Below, piece after piece: positions 12,201 through 23,344 of a stretch of 64,000 nt of DNA (its first letter is position 1; every line of letters starts with the position of its first letter). The DNA comes from Sporobolomyces roseus (Eukaryota; Basidiomycota; Microbotryomycetes; Sporidiobolales; Sporidiobolaceae). Position numbers and translations under genes: made by a program. The stretch is from contig JADILM010000006.1 in the NCBI GenBank assembly GCA_016617785.1, positions 124,001 to 188,000 of the forward strand, read 5' to 3'. The notes under the pieces were generated by a model. The model saw only the letters and a program-made list of their open reading frames with translations, had not been told where the DNA came from and ran no database searches.

Positions 12201-14506
12201 ATCGGGTACAGACGAGGATTCTAAACCTCCGTTCGTTTTGTCGGTGCTGATGGCTGATGATAGTTGTTGAGAGCTGAGAACGGGGATCAATGAAGATGCG
12301 AAGGGAGGAGTGCTGAGCGGAGGCGGAATGGGAGTATCTTGCGGTTCAGAATCCCGGGGTTTCGAATCGACTTGAACTTGCCGAGTGCCTTCAATAGATT
12401 GAGGCGCGCGCGCCGCTTCGTCGATGAAGGGATCCGTTGAAGGCAGCAAAGGTTGAGAGATCGAAGTGGCGACGACTCCAACGCGACTCCCGAGATCGTC
12501 CTTCTCTTCTGTCCATCCGCTCATTCGACCCTGTTCATTATGCACTCTCATTCGCCCGTCCTCTTGCTCTCCCTTCGCTACCTCTCGCTCAAGCTTCGCC
12601 ATTTTCTTCCTCTCCAGCTTGAGGTGATTGATTTCCTCGAAGTAGGGCCTGACGAAAACTTCGAGACTGAGGAAAGCGCTCGTTGCGCTCTCGGAGTTGT
12701 GCGTCGGAAGATCACTCAATACAGCCTACACAGTAAGGGGATCAGCGTTGCGCCAGATATTCGAGAGCTGTCGATGAAACCCACCGAAGGCTGTTGATCC
12801 ACGATCGAAATCCTCAGATCCTCGTCTGCCTCGCCATTTCCCAAAACCCCATCCTGCTGCTCGTTCTCCGGGATCCCACTTGCTCCTTTCCATCTCTGCT
12901 GACGCTCCTTCCGTTCTGCAGCTTTGAAAAGATTGCGCAGGTAGTGATTCATGTCCTTTCTCTCATCTTTGCTCAAGAAGCGCTCCGGATTGACGAGTGG
13001 ACGATCAAGCGAATCAAGACGACGGATCGAAGTGAGCTGACCAATAGAACCGGTGACGACGATCGAGTTGAGGTACAATTTCTGCTTGTTCCAATGCGCT
13101 TTCTCTTCTGCATCGACGAATGGCACCTAGTTTGCTATCATAGTGCGTCAGGGATGGTGCCATCGTATAGAATCCTTGAATACTTACGCTTCGGGTCTCC
13201 TCCTTAGCAACCTCGCGAGCGCGACTTTGTCCTTCTTTGCTCATCATCATGTCCTTCTGAATTCCGCCCTCCCCCTCGTTCTGACGCTTCTCTTCCTTGT
13301 GCAAGTTGTTCGCTCGATCCCGCTGAAACGATCCCTTCCCAATCTCTTCGAGGTAAGGCAACGCGTAGTCTTCGAGGCTGAGAAATGAAGTTTCAGTCGA
13401 ATTGTCGCGTTCAAGTGGGATTGAAGAGGTCAGATTCGAGCTTGTTGTAATCGCACTGATAGATGGCGCCTAGATCAACGAGATGAAAGCTCTGAGTCAC
13501 TGTCATATGATAGAAGCGAAGAAAATGGCAAACTTACTTCGAGTCGCTCGTCTCCACTGTCAAGGTCCATCTCAGCTTCTCCTTCCGAGGTATCTCGCAG
13601 CGCATCAATAGTTCCCTCCCAAGCTCGCTCCTCCACATCTCTTTGCCGAAGTGCATTGGAGATATTTTCAGCGTGACTCCTCAATTTCGCCTTCTCGTTA
13701 CCGTTCAATACGCGATAACCTTCTTCAGGGTTGTCCTGCGGAGTGTTTCTCATTCGAATTGACGTGATCTGACCCGGTTGGCCAATAACAATGATCGACT
13801 TGAGAAAACGAGACAGATCGATGGAAAACGATGGCTGTATCCGCAGAACTGTCAGCTTTCAGAAGCACCTTGTGAAAGCAGATCGAGACGGTGCTCACAT
13901 TGTTCGCAGCTTCCGCCGGTGTCGCGAAGGCTTTTCGCGTTTCGTTCGATTTCTCCATCTTGTTCTTCTTTTTCTTCCTCTTTTCTCCGACTCCTCCGCT
14001 ATGCAACTGCTTATTGGGCGGTAAAGCCTTCTTCCGGAATTCCGAAGGCTCGATCGGAGGCGGAGGCGGCGGAGGTGGATAAGTGGGAGGAAGAGGAGCT
14101 GAAGAGATTGAAGGAACGGCATCGTAATGCCAAAATTGAGAAGGGGGAGGAGGGGGAGGAGTGAACGATGGCGTGAGAGCAGGATTGAGATAGGCAGGTC
14201 GATTGAGTTGGACAGAGGAGCGAATCGTTTTTGTAGGAGGTCGGTAGAATGAAGCGGATTGAACGGGAGGAGCTGAATTCTGAGGGAGAGGAGGTGGAAC
14301 ATAAGGACGCGCGGAGGTGGAAGCGACGGTAGATGCCTGCGTATGATTTGTACTGCCTTGTGCGCTGACTGTTGGACCGAAAGCTGGGTTGGTCACGTAG
14401 GGAGAGCCCTAGCGAAGTTTCGAAGAGATTAGTTCACGAAACGACGAGGCAGAGAAAGGAGAGGGAGACGAACTTGATAGCCTCCAGGCCCATAGTTCCA
14501 TGGCAT
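9300..14506 (-). CDS. Gene A: 1521-aa accessory protein, recombinase-like helical domain plus FAR1/WRKY-GCM1-type zinc module
   Basis: Eleven exons chain in phase: 14506-14474, 14408-13899, 13834-13538, 13469-13188, 13126-12785, 12725-11450, 11386-11315, 11247-10720, 10645-10392, 10331-9960, 9899-9300. The Pro-rich N terminus (exon 2) leads into a duplicated module: exon 3 resembles exon 5 (GQ-I/L-TSIR motif) and exon 4 resembles the start of exon 6 (FLSLE followed by PY-L/F-EEI). After a Ser/Glu-rich linker, residues about 938-1113 form a helical segment with LRSYLAVLSTYLSFCAIAKL, like the core-binding domain of tyrosine recombinases. Residues about 1199-1322 carry a C-x9-C and HAH zinc pattern followed by DVDWRPST. 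The C-terminal helical domain is shared with B-E. No catalytic recombinase residues are seen. Gene A starts 1 kb from divergent gene B. The function is unknown. Confidence 0.75.
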
Positions 14507-15522
14507 CCTGACGCTATCCTACAGCTCTCCTACACCAGACTAGCCCGGTTGAGTGACTAAATGTGAAATAATTGAATGAGGTGATTGAGGAGCGACAGCG
14601 GAATTGAAGAGCGGATTCGACTTGAGTTCGTTCGTTGAGCTATCGAGTGTGCGAGTAAGGCGTGTTTGATCTTCTCAAGCTGTTGTCGAGGTGTTGGTAG
14701 AAAACTAAGATTGAGATTCGTTTCATTCGCTCTTCTCCTTCCCCTACTTCACTCCGATCCAGGTTCAGCACGATACTGCGCAGAGAACCTACATTCCGAC
14801 ACGCGTGCTCGGCATCAAGCGCTCCTCTCTTCCCCAAGCTCGAAATCGTTCAACTTGGCTCGTTCAACTTTCATCTCTCTGGGCCTCGATAGCAGCATGC
14901 CCACGCATAGCCAAGGTTCTGAGCGGGTCAACACACGCTTTTAGCATCGACGGAAGGCTCACTTCATCGCATCGGGAGCGGAAGCAGAGACAGTATGAGG
15001 TATTCGTGTTGAGGGAGAGCAACAGAGGGAGATGTTTTGCAACAGCGGGACTTGGCGGAGAATGTATTATAGGATGTCAGCAGTGAGAGCCTCCTAGGAG
15101 AAGCTGCAGAAGATTCGATTCTATTCGGTGAGCTGTCATTTCGCAATTCTTGACGTCGAATTCAGTCGACGAATCAGTTCTGAGCTAACCCAGGGCGAGT
15201 CACACAGATATATAGACTTGAAGCAACCGCTTACTCAATCCGAATGAAGAACTACTTCGGCTCGGCGGAATTTTCACCTTTCGAATCCTATCTTCGACTT
15301 TTCGCAACCGCTCAGATTCGCTTTCTCGACTCGAAGTCTACAAGCTCTAGCTTCGATGTATGCTAGCTTCGACTTTTCGCTCTCGCATTCCTCCCACTTT
15401 TCAGAACGCGACTCTGAGATGCTCCGGAATGAGCTTCGGAAGCACTTCGAATTCGTCTTGCTTCCTCCATCCTCAAGCTACGCAGAATCTCTATCCCCTC
15501 GGCGCCCTCCTTACGGTTCAAC
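14507..15522. other. Divergent intergenic region between genes A and B
   Basis: This 1-kb spacer separates the starts of A (minus) and B (plus). Only short ORFs are present and none has a splice partner or a recognisable motif. A TATA-like GATATATAG lies at about 15207-15215, on the gene B side. Both 5' UTRs and both promoters probably lie here. Confidence 0.5.
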
Positions 15523-17512
15523 ATGGCCAACGACCGTGCCAGAGCTCGAGCATCTTACCCTCCGACATTACTCGTCACCTCGAGAAACTCGATCATCACA
15601 AACAACAGACCAAAAAGTTTGGTCGGTGCCCTTTTCTTCGCTAGCAGGCAAAGATCAAGTCTTGCTGACAGCTCGCGCATGAGATAGCCGTCTCTTCGCG
15701 CTACAGTCTCGACAGATCCTCCCCCTCCAAATGGCGCCGACGGCAGATCAGTCACCTTCGCTCGCGCAACAGTTCCCGACATCTCATCAAAGCCGGCACC
15801 AGCACCATCGACCAAGACACCTACCTCAGCTACTGCTCCTCCTTCCGCTTCGAGTGACCCGGCGAAACAAGGTACGTTTCTCTTCCGATTTCATCAGCTA
15901 GCAATTGCTGAATCTGATCCCTGTCTACAGACTCGCAACTTCCCAACCTCACGCCTTTCCGCCTTCCTGGGCCTACTACCTCAAAGGCTTCTACAGCAGC
16001 TCGGCTTACTCCTTCTCTTCCCCATTTCGACAAACCTTCGTCTACTCGCGAATTCGCTCCTCCTCCTCCTTCACCAGCACCTTCCGACAAGCCATCCGTC
16101 CCTGTCGTATCCACCACATCTGCAACCTCGACGGGCTCGGCGCAAGAGAGATCAGTGACGCGTCGAAAGACGAGGAAACCAGATCGGTATGGTCACAAAG
16201 ACAACGTCAATCTGTCAGTCCCGACGCGTAAGATTCGAGGAGAGGGGACTATAGCGGGTGTATTAGGCGATATCGAAGCGAGCGAGTCGAGTGATCTGGA
16301 TGAATTGAGTGCAGCAAGCGACGATAGTGACGGAGAAATCGATCAAGTGAGTACCGTTTGCTCTTATTCACAGCTTGTACTCAGCTGATCATCCTGTATT
16401 ATCAACAGGATACACCTCAACCCGTAAACAAGGAGTCTTCTCTCGCTAAAGCTCCCCTCGTTCACTACAAGCCCGACTTCTCGTCTTGCGAAAACGACAT
16501 CATCAAGATAAAGGAGATGGTGCGACAAGGCACGGGATCTATTCCTTGGGCGATCGGAGGTGGAGGTCCTTACAATGTGTACAAGTGCAAATTCGGTACT
16601 CAAAACGGTTCGAAAGGGAGAAAGATACCTCGTTGTGGGTGGATGCTGGTTCGCGATGAGTCGGAAAGCGAGAAGGGACAATGGATCATCGATCAAGAGA
16701 CTTCGTATTGGTACCACAATCATCCGCTTGCACCTCTCATTCCAGTAGTGAGTGCTTGTTGTTCTCTTATCTTCGTTTCGACCTGCAGTCGCTGATACCC
16801 TCGTCTTTCGATTTGCATTATAGCCTACTCCTGCTAAGAAACGTACCTACTCTTCTGTCTCTGCCTCAAGTGAGGATGACGAAGGAAGTCCGCCTCCAGC
16901 ACCCGCACCAGTTCCGACTCCTCGCGGGAAATCGAATGTCATCTGGTTGATCGATTCCGATGACGAGGATGTCAAGCCTTCGCCTCCCATTGGCGACCGA
17001 GCGAGGATCAATGTGAGTCCACGTGACCTTGCTCGCATATCATCAGCAACAGCTGACTCAGAACCGCTCGACAGCATCACCAAAAGCAAGCTCGAGTCGC
17101 TCCAGCTTCGTTCTCTTCCAGCGGCAACACTGCTTCAAGCTCCCGTGCCCATCTCTCTACTTCCACTTCACATCAAGCAAACCCTCAGCAATCGACTTCA
17201 TCCGACGACGTCTCACTCGAATCTTTCTTGCTCTCCCTCGGACTCGGCAAGCACGAAGGAGAGAACGATTTCATGTTCCCCCTCATTGTCGACAATTCGG
17301 AAACATGGCATACTCTCGACCACCTCGCCCCTTCCTTCCGAGCTTCAAAAACTTTCAATACGCCGACGAGGATCGAAAAGGCTCAAACTCGGATGTTGTT
17401 GCAGAGTCTTCGCACGGCTTTTGAGAGCTTGGGAGTGGGGATGATCGAGGAAGGTTGGTGGAAGCTGATTGGAGAAGCTCTTGGCAGTGGACTGGCGGAA
17501 AGGAGGGGATGA
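15523..17512 (+). CDS. Gene B: 549-aa accessory protein with FAR1/WRKY-GCM1-type zinc module
   Basis: Six exons (15523-15625, 15707-15871, 15931-16346, 16409-16747, 16824-17012, 17075-17512) join in phase. The N-terminal 230 residues are Ser/Pro-rich with a basic patch (TRRKTRKPDRYGHKD). Exon 4 holds the zinc module: C-x15-C around YKC and RCGWMLVRDES, then WYHNHPL giving H-x-H. A short acidic linker with VIWLIDSDDED resembles a SUMO-interacting motif. The last 100 residues form the C-terminal helical domain shared with A, C, D and E (SFLLSLGLGKHEGENDF onwards). The recombinase-like segment of A, C and D is absent, so B is either a reduced member or a separate subfamily. The start is the first ATG in phase with a plausible exon 1; an upstream start is possible. 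Confidence 0.7.
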
Positions 17513-18101
17513 AGGGGAAGGAAAGAGATGGGGTTCGAAAGCGTTTGTCGAAGATTGTCGGATCGTTTGCAATCGCTCTCTTATTCACACTTTCGGCGCA
17601 GGCTCCGAATAGGGCAATCCACGTCAGTGCGGCTTCTCACGGCTGCACGTGCAGTGACTATCCTCGATCAGTTCTCGACTTTCGCACGGGAAGCTTCTTT
17701 CCCTCTCTTTTCTCCGCTCTCGTCGATTCCAGAGCTTCGAACGACCAGTGAAGCCCTTCTTGAGTGTATGGAATCGACTGCAGACATCTATACAATGCGA
17801 GTGACCGAGCTATCTGTTTGCGAAAGACTCGCGAAAATCTCTCTCTTCTTCACCTCACTCGCTTTTTCAGTTCACGCCAAATCTGCTTCAAACGTACTCA
17901 TACAAGCTCTAGAAAGACTAGTAGCTGGCTCTCACGGTACTCAGTACTCGCTTCGACTCTCAACTCGCTTCCATCACTCGACAGATCAACCACTCTCTAA
18001 CTCGCTTCGACTCGCTAAGGAACACTCGCAATAGCTTGTAACTACTTCCTGCTTCCAATCTGGTTCAGTTCGGCACCATTTGCACCGCTGCTTGCGGATC
18101 G
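17513..18101. other. Spacer between genes B and E, with an unassigned open frame
   Basis: An open frame of 168 codons spans 17528-18034, directly after the gene B stop. It has an amphipathic, Leu/Ala-rich look but no motif, no good start codon and no in-phase splice partner that I could establish. It may be 3' UTR of B plus 5' UTR of E, or a decayed exon. I did not call it a gene. Confidence 0.4.
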
Positions 18102-20043
18102 ATGGTGAGTTCTTCATTCCTCTCACCTCGCTTCCCCCCCACTCTCGAGTAGATCGCTGATGAATACTCTCAAATCCCATTGCAGACGTCCACACCAATC
18201 TCGTACGGGAGCGATCGCTCTGCTGCTCAAGCTTCGACTTCCGAGCCGTCTCGCAAGCCCCGAATTTCTGCTGCTTCCAGTCATTCCCTGCAACCCACTA
18301 CTGGCGCTCGCAGAACCCTAAAGACGCCCTCTTCTCGTTCCCCACACAGCTTGAACAACGAAGATTCGAAAGAAAACGCTTCACCCACAAAATCGAAATT
18401 CCGTGATCGCAACCGTATCGAAGAAGCCTCGTCGTGGGAGGTCGTGGTGCCACCTCACAAGAAACACAAGATTCGAATCGAGGTGACTGAAACGGAAGAA
18501 GGGAAGGTTGACAGGGAAGGGGGTGGTGGTGAAGGAGACGTCTCTTTGCCGAAAACACTTTCACTTTCTGAGGTGAGTCTATGCTTCGCATCGCCCTCCT
18601 GATCATTCCTCTACCGCAAAGACTCGATCGAGCGCTGTTCACTGTCTCTGCGCATCCGAGGGAATAGAATGATCGACTAACTCCCTCCTTTCAAAACAAC
18701 AAGATCGCTCCTACTGGCTCACAAGAACATGGCAACGCGCCGAAGATGGGACTCCAACTGGCCAGCGAAGAGGCCGCGAGCGAGCGATCTTGCCGAGGTA
18801 GTGCGATCGCAAACGGAAAGGGAAAAGAGAAGGAGAAAGAAATAGTCGAAAAGAAACCCAAGGTCGAACACGACGTGGGTGTCCTCTCCTCCATTTTTAC
18901 CAAACAAACCACTCACCCTGCTGTGCTCGCTGTGTAATCTCGTATAGGAAGACCCGTCACAACTCTCGAAGGCAAAGGTAAGTCGCTTCGTTTCCTCTCT
19001 GTAATTTTCTCGAGTTGTTCCCTTCGCTCACTCGCTCTCGTCGCTATAGACTCCCCGTCTCCCTCGCTCGAATGGACCCTCACCTGAGGCTACACCTGCA
19101 GTTGAACCATCCAAACGTTCAAATTCCCCCCTCCCTCGTTCCCCGGTCGCTCGACTCCGCCAAGTCGGCTCGCCTTTGAAGCACGCGGCTCGATCGATGA
19201 CGGCTACCTCCAACACGTCAACGGCGACTTCTGCTGCGACCGCTAGGAAGGGCCGTCGAATGATTCCTCAAGAAGACGATGATTTCGATCGTTTTGATCA
19301 CTTTGTACGCTCTCTTTTTCGAGTTCCTTCTTGAAGCTGAACTCGATCAATTGATCTCATAGCCTTCTACTGTCCCAACGCAATTTGAGCACTGCTTGGA
19401 AGAAATTGATCGAGAAGCGTCCGTTGCAGCCTCTACCTCAATTCGGCGAACGATTGAACAACCTTCCTCTTCTCCTCAACGCTGCGCCTCGACCTCGACA
19501 ATCTCGAAGCATAAGAGCGTCAGCTTAGCACCATCTCACAAAGCCGCTTTCAAAGGGAGGACCGATTTCGCAATGGTTAGTCTTCGCTCTTTGCTCAGCC
19601 TTCCTGATCCGCGCTTCCTCCAGCTGACATGCTTCGAGTTTTAGCCCTTCGCCTTACCTGGTCCAGATCTCGAACTCTCGCCCACCCTCGAATCACGTAA
19701 CGTCAACTCCTCTCAGGCTTCACCCGCGAATTCCGTTTCAGATCCCCTTCCCCTCTCCTCGCTAGAAGCTCAACTTCTTCTCCTCGGAAACAACTTCTCC
19801 TTCTTTGTTCGTGGACAAAAGCAGCAGCGAGGACTCGACTTTCTCGCGGTTCTCTTCCGTCAAGGTGGCTACGGCACGGGCAACGATCTACGATGTTTAC
19901 AATCTTGCGAGGCGGGAGAGATCGTCGGAAGCTTGAGGGAGCGTTACGAAAAGAGCGGGAGTCCGGAAGGAAGGGTTGCTGATATTGACTGGCTAAGGAT
20001 GGGTAATCAATTGAGGAAAGGGTTGGCGAAGCAAGAATCTTGA
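18102..20043 (+). CDS. Gene E: 485-aa accessory protein sharing only the family C-terminal domain
   Basis: Seven exons join in phase: 18102-18104, 18186-18572, 18704-18874, 18948-18977, 19050-19304, 19363-19575 and 19645-20043. The first exon would be just the ATG, immediately followed by GTGAGT. Most of the protein is disordered, Ser/Pro/Lys-rich, with RRMIPQEDDDFDRFDHF near the middle. The final 90 residues (from SSLEAQLLLLGNNFSFF to RKGLAKQES) have the same helix pattern as the C termini of A-D: a short Leu-rich helix, a Phe/Leu-rich helix ending in Gly, then an Arg-rich helix. There is no zinc module. Function unknown; it may be a partner or a regulator of the longer family members, which is inference. 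Confidence 0.6.
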
Positions 20044-21905
20044 AATCGCTTGAAGAGTTACGGAATACAGAATATCCCGCTTGTCATTTGTAAGGAAGTG
20101 TTTGTCTTGTCGAGTCACAGCTGAGTGACTGCAGCGAGAGGGAATCGAAGTGAGAGGATTTTCGCAAGCCAATCTTTGCCAAAGTACATTCTCACTTTCG
20201 CTCTTTTGCTCTATTCCCCGTCAAAACTCCATCGTTCGTTACCTCCCTCAATGTACTCGAGTCCTCTCCGGCTTCACTAAAGACTCGACCACTCGAGCCG
20301 CAACTTTCGAGTTTCTCCTCTCGCTAATCGCGCACCAGCTTTCACTTCCCGAATCCTCGAGACCTGTATTCGACATAATCTCTCCATCTTGGCTCCTTCC
20401 TTCCAATCGCTCGACTACAAGGACGTAAAGAGTATCCAAAACCTCGAGCTACGAGATCTCGACGACTTGGTATCGAGCAAGGGTCGGATGAATCGAGAAA
20501 GGGGGAAGTCAAAATAGTTTCGTTTTTCGTAGTCTTTAAGTGTCTTGCTCGTATCAGTGCCAATATCTTTAGTCAGTGCTGTGTATCATAATGACTTGTC
20601 GCAGAGCTGTTCATGGATTCCCTTTCTCTAGCTTTTCCTCCCTTGTTTCTTCCCTATAGCCGAAACTTGAGCTTCTACCCACCGTCTGTTCTTTTGACTG
20701 TCAAATCTAGCTCAAGCTGACTGATTCATCAATTCGGCGTGCACTCTCACGTATGGCTCTTCCGAAAGCCCCTACCAACACGTTTTTAGCATTTCCCTTC
20801 TCCTGGTGATTCTCTTCGAACAACCCTCGTTCGATACACAGAAACACCAGCGAGTCAAGGGGACGTCGCACTTCATCGAGGTCCGCTTTTCGCAACGAGC
20901 ATACGACCGATTTCGTAGAGTTGAGCTGATCGATCGCTCCTTTGCGGAATCGCGAGGTTGAATCTTGAAAGAGGTCAATCTCTATCCCCCTTTTTTTTGG
21001 CACTGTTATTGCTCTGCGAGGATATAAACAGCGATGATATAGGCTCGATCTGATCAGCGAAAGGTGAATGAGGGAGTCGGTTAGGAATAGTTAAGTTTCG
21101 AAGGAGGGATATAGATTGAGCTTTACCTCTTCTCGTCCTCTCTACCGCTTCTGCGACGAGTCAGGATATGTAGCTCGTTTTGACTCCATTCTCGGATAAG
21201 GAACATTCTCCCACTCTGCAATTTCGTTGTCTTTCGTGGCTCTCGAATCTCCTAGAACTTCCTAGTGTGCTCTATAACAGTCGCTAACATCAGTCGTCCG
21301 CGACACTAAACGATAGACTAAACATAGGCACCGCAGGCTTTGAGTAAATCGAGCCGTGTAAACAGCGAAAGCGAGACCGAAATCTGCGAGGGAAGTGATC
21401 AATCCTCGTTTGGAATTCGTAGGGATGTCGATTACCTAGTCGAGTCGCATCCATTCAAGCTTTTATTTTGTTTTGAATAGCCTTGATTGTACTGCACCAT
21501 AATCTGCCTGTCCTATTCCGCTTCAGCTGCTTCACTTGGCTCTGTATGAGATGGCGAAATTTGAAAGCGGGCGATTTGACTTGTTCTTTCCGTGGCGCAG
21601 TCTGATCATCCTTCGAAGCCATCCGATGCACTATTAGCTCACCGCTATGCCATCAATCGAACAGAAGAGCTCGGGAAGATGCCAAAAACGAGGAGAAATG
21701 TAAATTACGATAATTCGAGAATAAGGTATAGACTGATGAAGGGTAAATAGAAAGATACGGAACGTAAGAGAAGGTATAAATGAGATCAACAGCGTCGGAC
21801 TCGGACGTATCAGGGAAAAAGGAAGAAACGAAGATCTCCAAATCGAAAACCCCATCTCGTTGCCGTCTCTGCTGCTCCCCATCAACTTCCCCTCGCCTCA
21901 AGCCT
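20044..21905. other. Long intergenic stretch holding repeat copy 2
   Basis: Apart from the 350-bp repeat at 20649-20998 I see no gene. A 92-codon open frame at 20150-20428 has no motif. The rest, 21000-21900, is AT-richer than its surroundings, with short broken frames only. The stretch marks the right-hand edge of the A-B-E block. Confidence 0.5.
20649..20998 (-). repeat. 350-bp dispersed repeat, copy 2 (inverted relative to 113-462)
   Basis: Read on the minus strand, this is the better-preserved copy of the repeat at 113-462. It holds an open frame of 98 codons (21003-20707) with RPLDSLVFLCIERGLFEENH followed by KNVLVGAFGRAIRES and a stop inside the repeat. The frame resembles the tail of a protein that I do not recognise. 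The copies are in opposite orientation, 20.2 kb apart, and bracket the MARVEL-like gene, RAP1, SGO1 and genes A, B and E. Confidence 0.75.
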
Positions 21906-23249
21906 TCACGCAAACAGATCCTGGCCACTCTCCACCGCTCTCGCCCTTCCTCCCGGCACCCCCGGCGGTTCTCTCCTACTCTTATACCTCTCCCTAACCC
22001 TGACCTGAGGCCTCATCTTGTACCACCTCCCCCAACCCCCCTCTTCAACCATCGGCGCATACTTTTGAGCCCATCCTTCTTGGTGTAGTGGGATACAGCA
22101 GGAAGGGGGAAGGAATTCGAAATCTTCGGAGTTTAGGAGAGGACGAGGGGTCGAAATGGGAAGAGGGGAAGAGCGGGGGGAGGAGGGGAAGAGCGAGAAG
22201 GGGAGACCACAGGTGGATGAATGGGAAGTGTCGGAGGGAGAGTGAGATGGAGAGGAAGAAAGTGAAGGGGAAGATGTTTGCGCGCGAACGCGGCAGGCGT
22301 GATTCGTCGATGAGAATGACGAGCGGTAGTGAGAGTCGAAGGTTGGAGAAGGTTGAAGAGGAGGAGATTGAGGGAGTGGGGTCAGGGCGTCAGAGGTTTG
22401 GACATCGAATTGAGCGAGAGCCGGCGAAAGTGGAGTAGCGGGACTCGTCGAAACTGGCGAAGCGTGGAGAGATGGAGAAGGTGAGAGAGTGGGTGTGGAA
22501 GGAATCGAAGGGACTTCTCGGATGTCGAAGGAGGAAGAAAGGGAAACTTGCGAAGTGTTCGGTGGTGTAGCTGTAGAAGAGAAATTCGAGACTGAGCGAA
22601 GCGACTCGAACCGGTCAGAACAGAAGCTCGACGTACCTGAGAGCTCGCTGATCCACGCTGGAACGGCTCCGTCCTCTTGTTCTTCTGCAGGAAAGGAAGG
22701 CATCGAATCAGTCTCAGAATAGCGACGGATTCGATAGATTCGCTTCAACCTACTCAATCCCTCGATGCACTGACTCGTATACATCGAGTACGTACTCGTA
22801 TCGTTTCTCGAGCTGTGTTTCTCCCGTATCGAAGCGAGGCTCTCCCTATCCTCCTCATCCAAATGAAACCGTCTATCATCCGGTTCCGTCACAACGACTG
22901 ATACCAATGATTCCATCACTCCCTCCCTCTCATAGCAGCCGACTTGCCCTCTCCTTGTCGATTCCCAGCTTGATCTCCTATCGATCACTCGAGGTTCCAA
23001 TCGATAATGACATCCGATATTATTCGCTCCCATCATCCCTTGCTGTATCCCTATCGGTTGAGATCGTTTTGAGAATGGAGCTGAAATAAGTGGATGTTTC
23101 TTCGAGGTTGTTGTCAGAGCAGGAGAGGTTGAGGAAGATGAGTAGGAGTTAGGGGTAGTTGTAGCATCAGACGAACAAGGACAGGGGAAGAGACGACGAG
23201 TCATCGTGTCTCCATCAGGAGTGAGTGGAATAGGAACAAATTCAAGCAA
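21906..23249 (-). CDS. Single-exon Ser/Pro-rich protein of 447 aa, not recognised
   Basis: An uninterrupted frame of 447 codons. The middle is very rich in Ser, Pro and Thr, while the ends are more ordered: SLASIREKHSSRNDTSTYSM and ISELSGTSSFCSDRFESL in the N-terminal half, and a Trp/Arg-rich tail (EEGGWGRWYKMRPQVRVRER). No membrane span, signal peptide or known domain is seen. The start is 95 bp from the divergent MCMBP start, so the two may share a promoter. It could be a rapidly evolving regulatory protein; no function is proposed. Base bias in this CT-rich strand could also inflate an open frame, which lowers confidence. Confidence 0.55.
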   Translation of the reverse strand: MLEFVPIPLTPDGDTMTRRLFPCPCSSDATTTPNSYSSSSTSPALTTTSKKHPLISAPFSKRSQPIGIQQGMMGANNIGCHYRLEPRVIDRRSSWESTRRGQVGCYEREGVMESLVSVVVTEPDDRRFHLDEEDRESLASIREKHSSRNDTSTYSMYTSQCIEGLSRLKRIYRIRRYSETDSMPSFPAEEQEDGAVPAWISELSGTSSFCSDRFESLRSVSNFSSTATPPNTSQVSLSSSFDIREVPSIPSTPTLSPSPSLHASPVSTSPATPLSPALAQFDVQTSDALTPLPQSPPLQPSPTFDSHYRSSFSSTNHACRVRAQTSSPSLSSSPSHSPSDTSHSSTCGLPFSLFPSSPRSSPLPISTPRPLLNSEDFEFLPPSCCIPLHQEGWAQKYAPMVEEGGWGRWYKMRPQVRVRERYKSRREPPGVPGGRARAVESGQDLFA

Positions 23250-23344
23250 GAGCAGAACTTGATTGTGATCGGGACTGAACTGAAAAAGAGAGAGAGAGAA
23301 GCAATTCCCTTAGTAACCTCCACTCACCTCGTTCTCGCGTAAAC

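Noticed and set aside
13895..14302. A 135-codon minus-strand frame within gene A
   Set aside because: It is an alternative frame over exon 2 of gene A, caused by the Pro-rich, CT-biased sequence.
9300..20043. Reading genes A, B and E as an intact active transposon
   Set aside because: No transposase or recombinase catalytic residues, terminal inverted repeats next to the genes, or target duplications were seen.
21990..22003. Telomere-like TCCCTAACCCTGAC
   Set aside because: It is a single, imperfect unit inside a coding frame, not an array.
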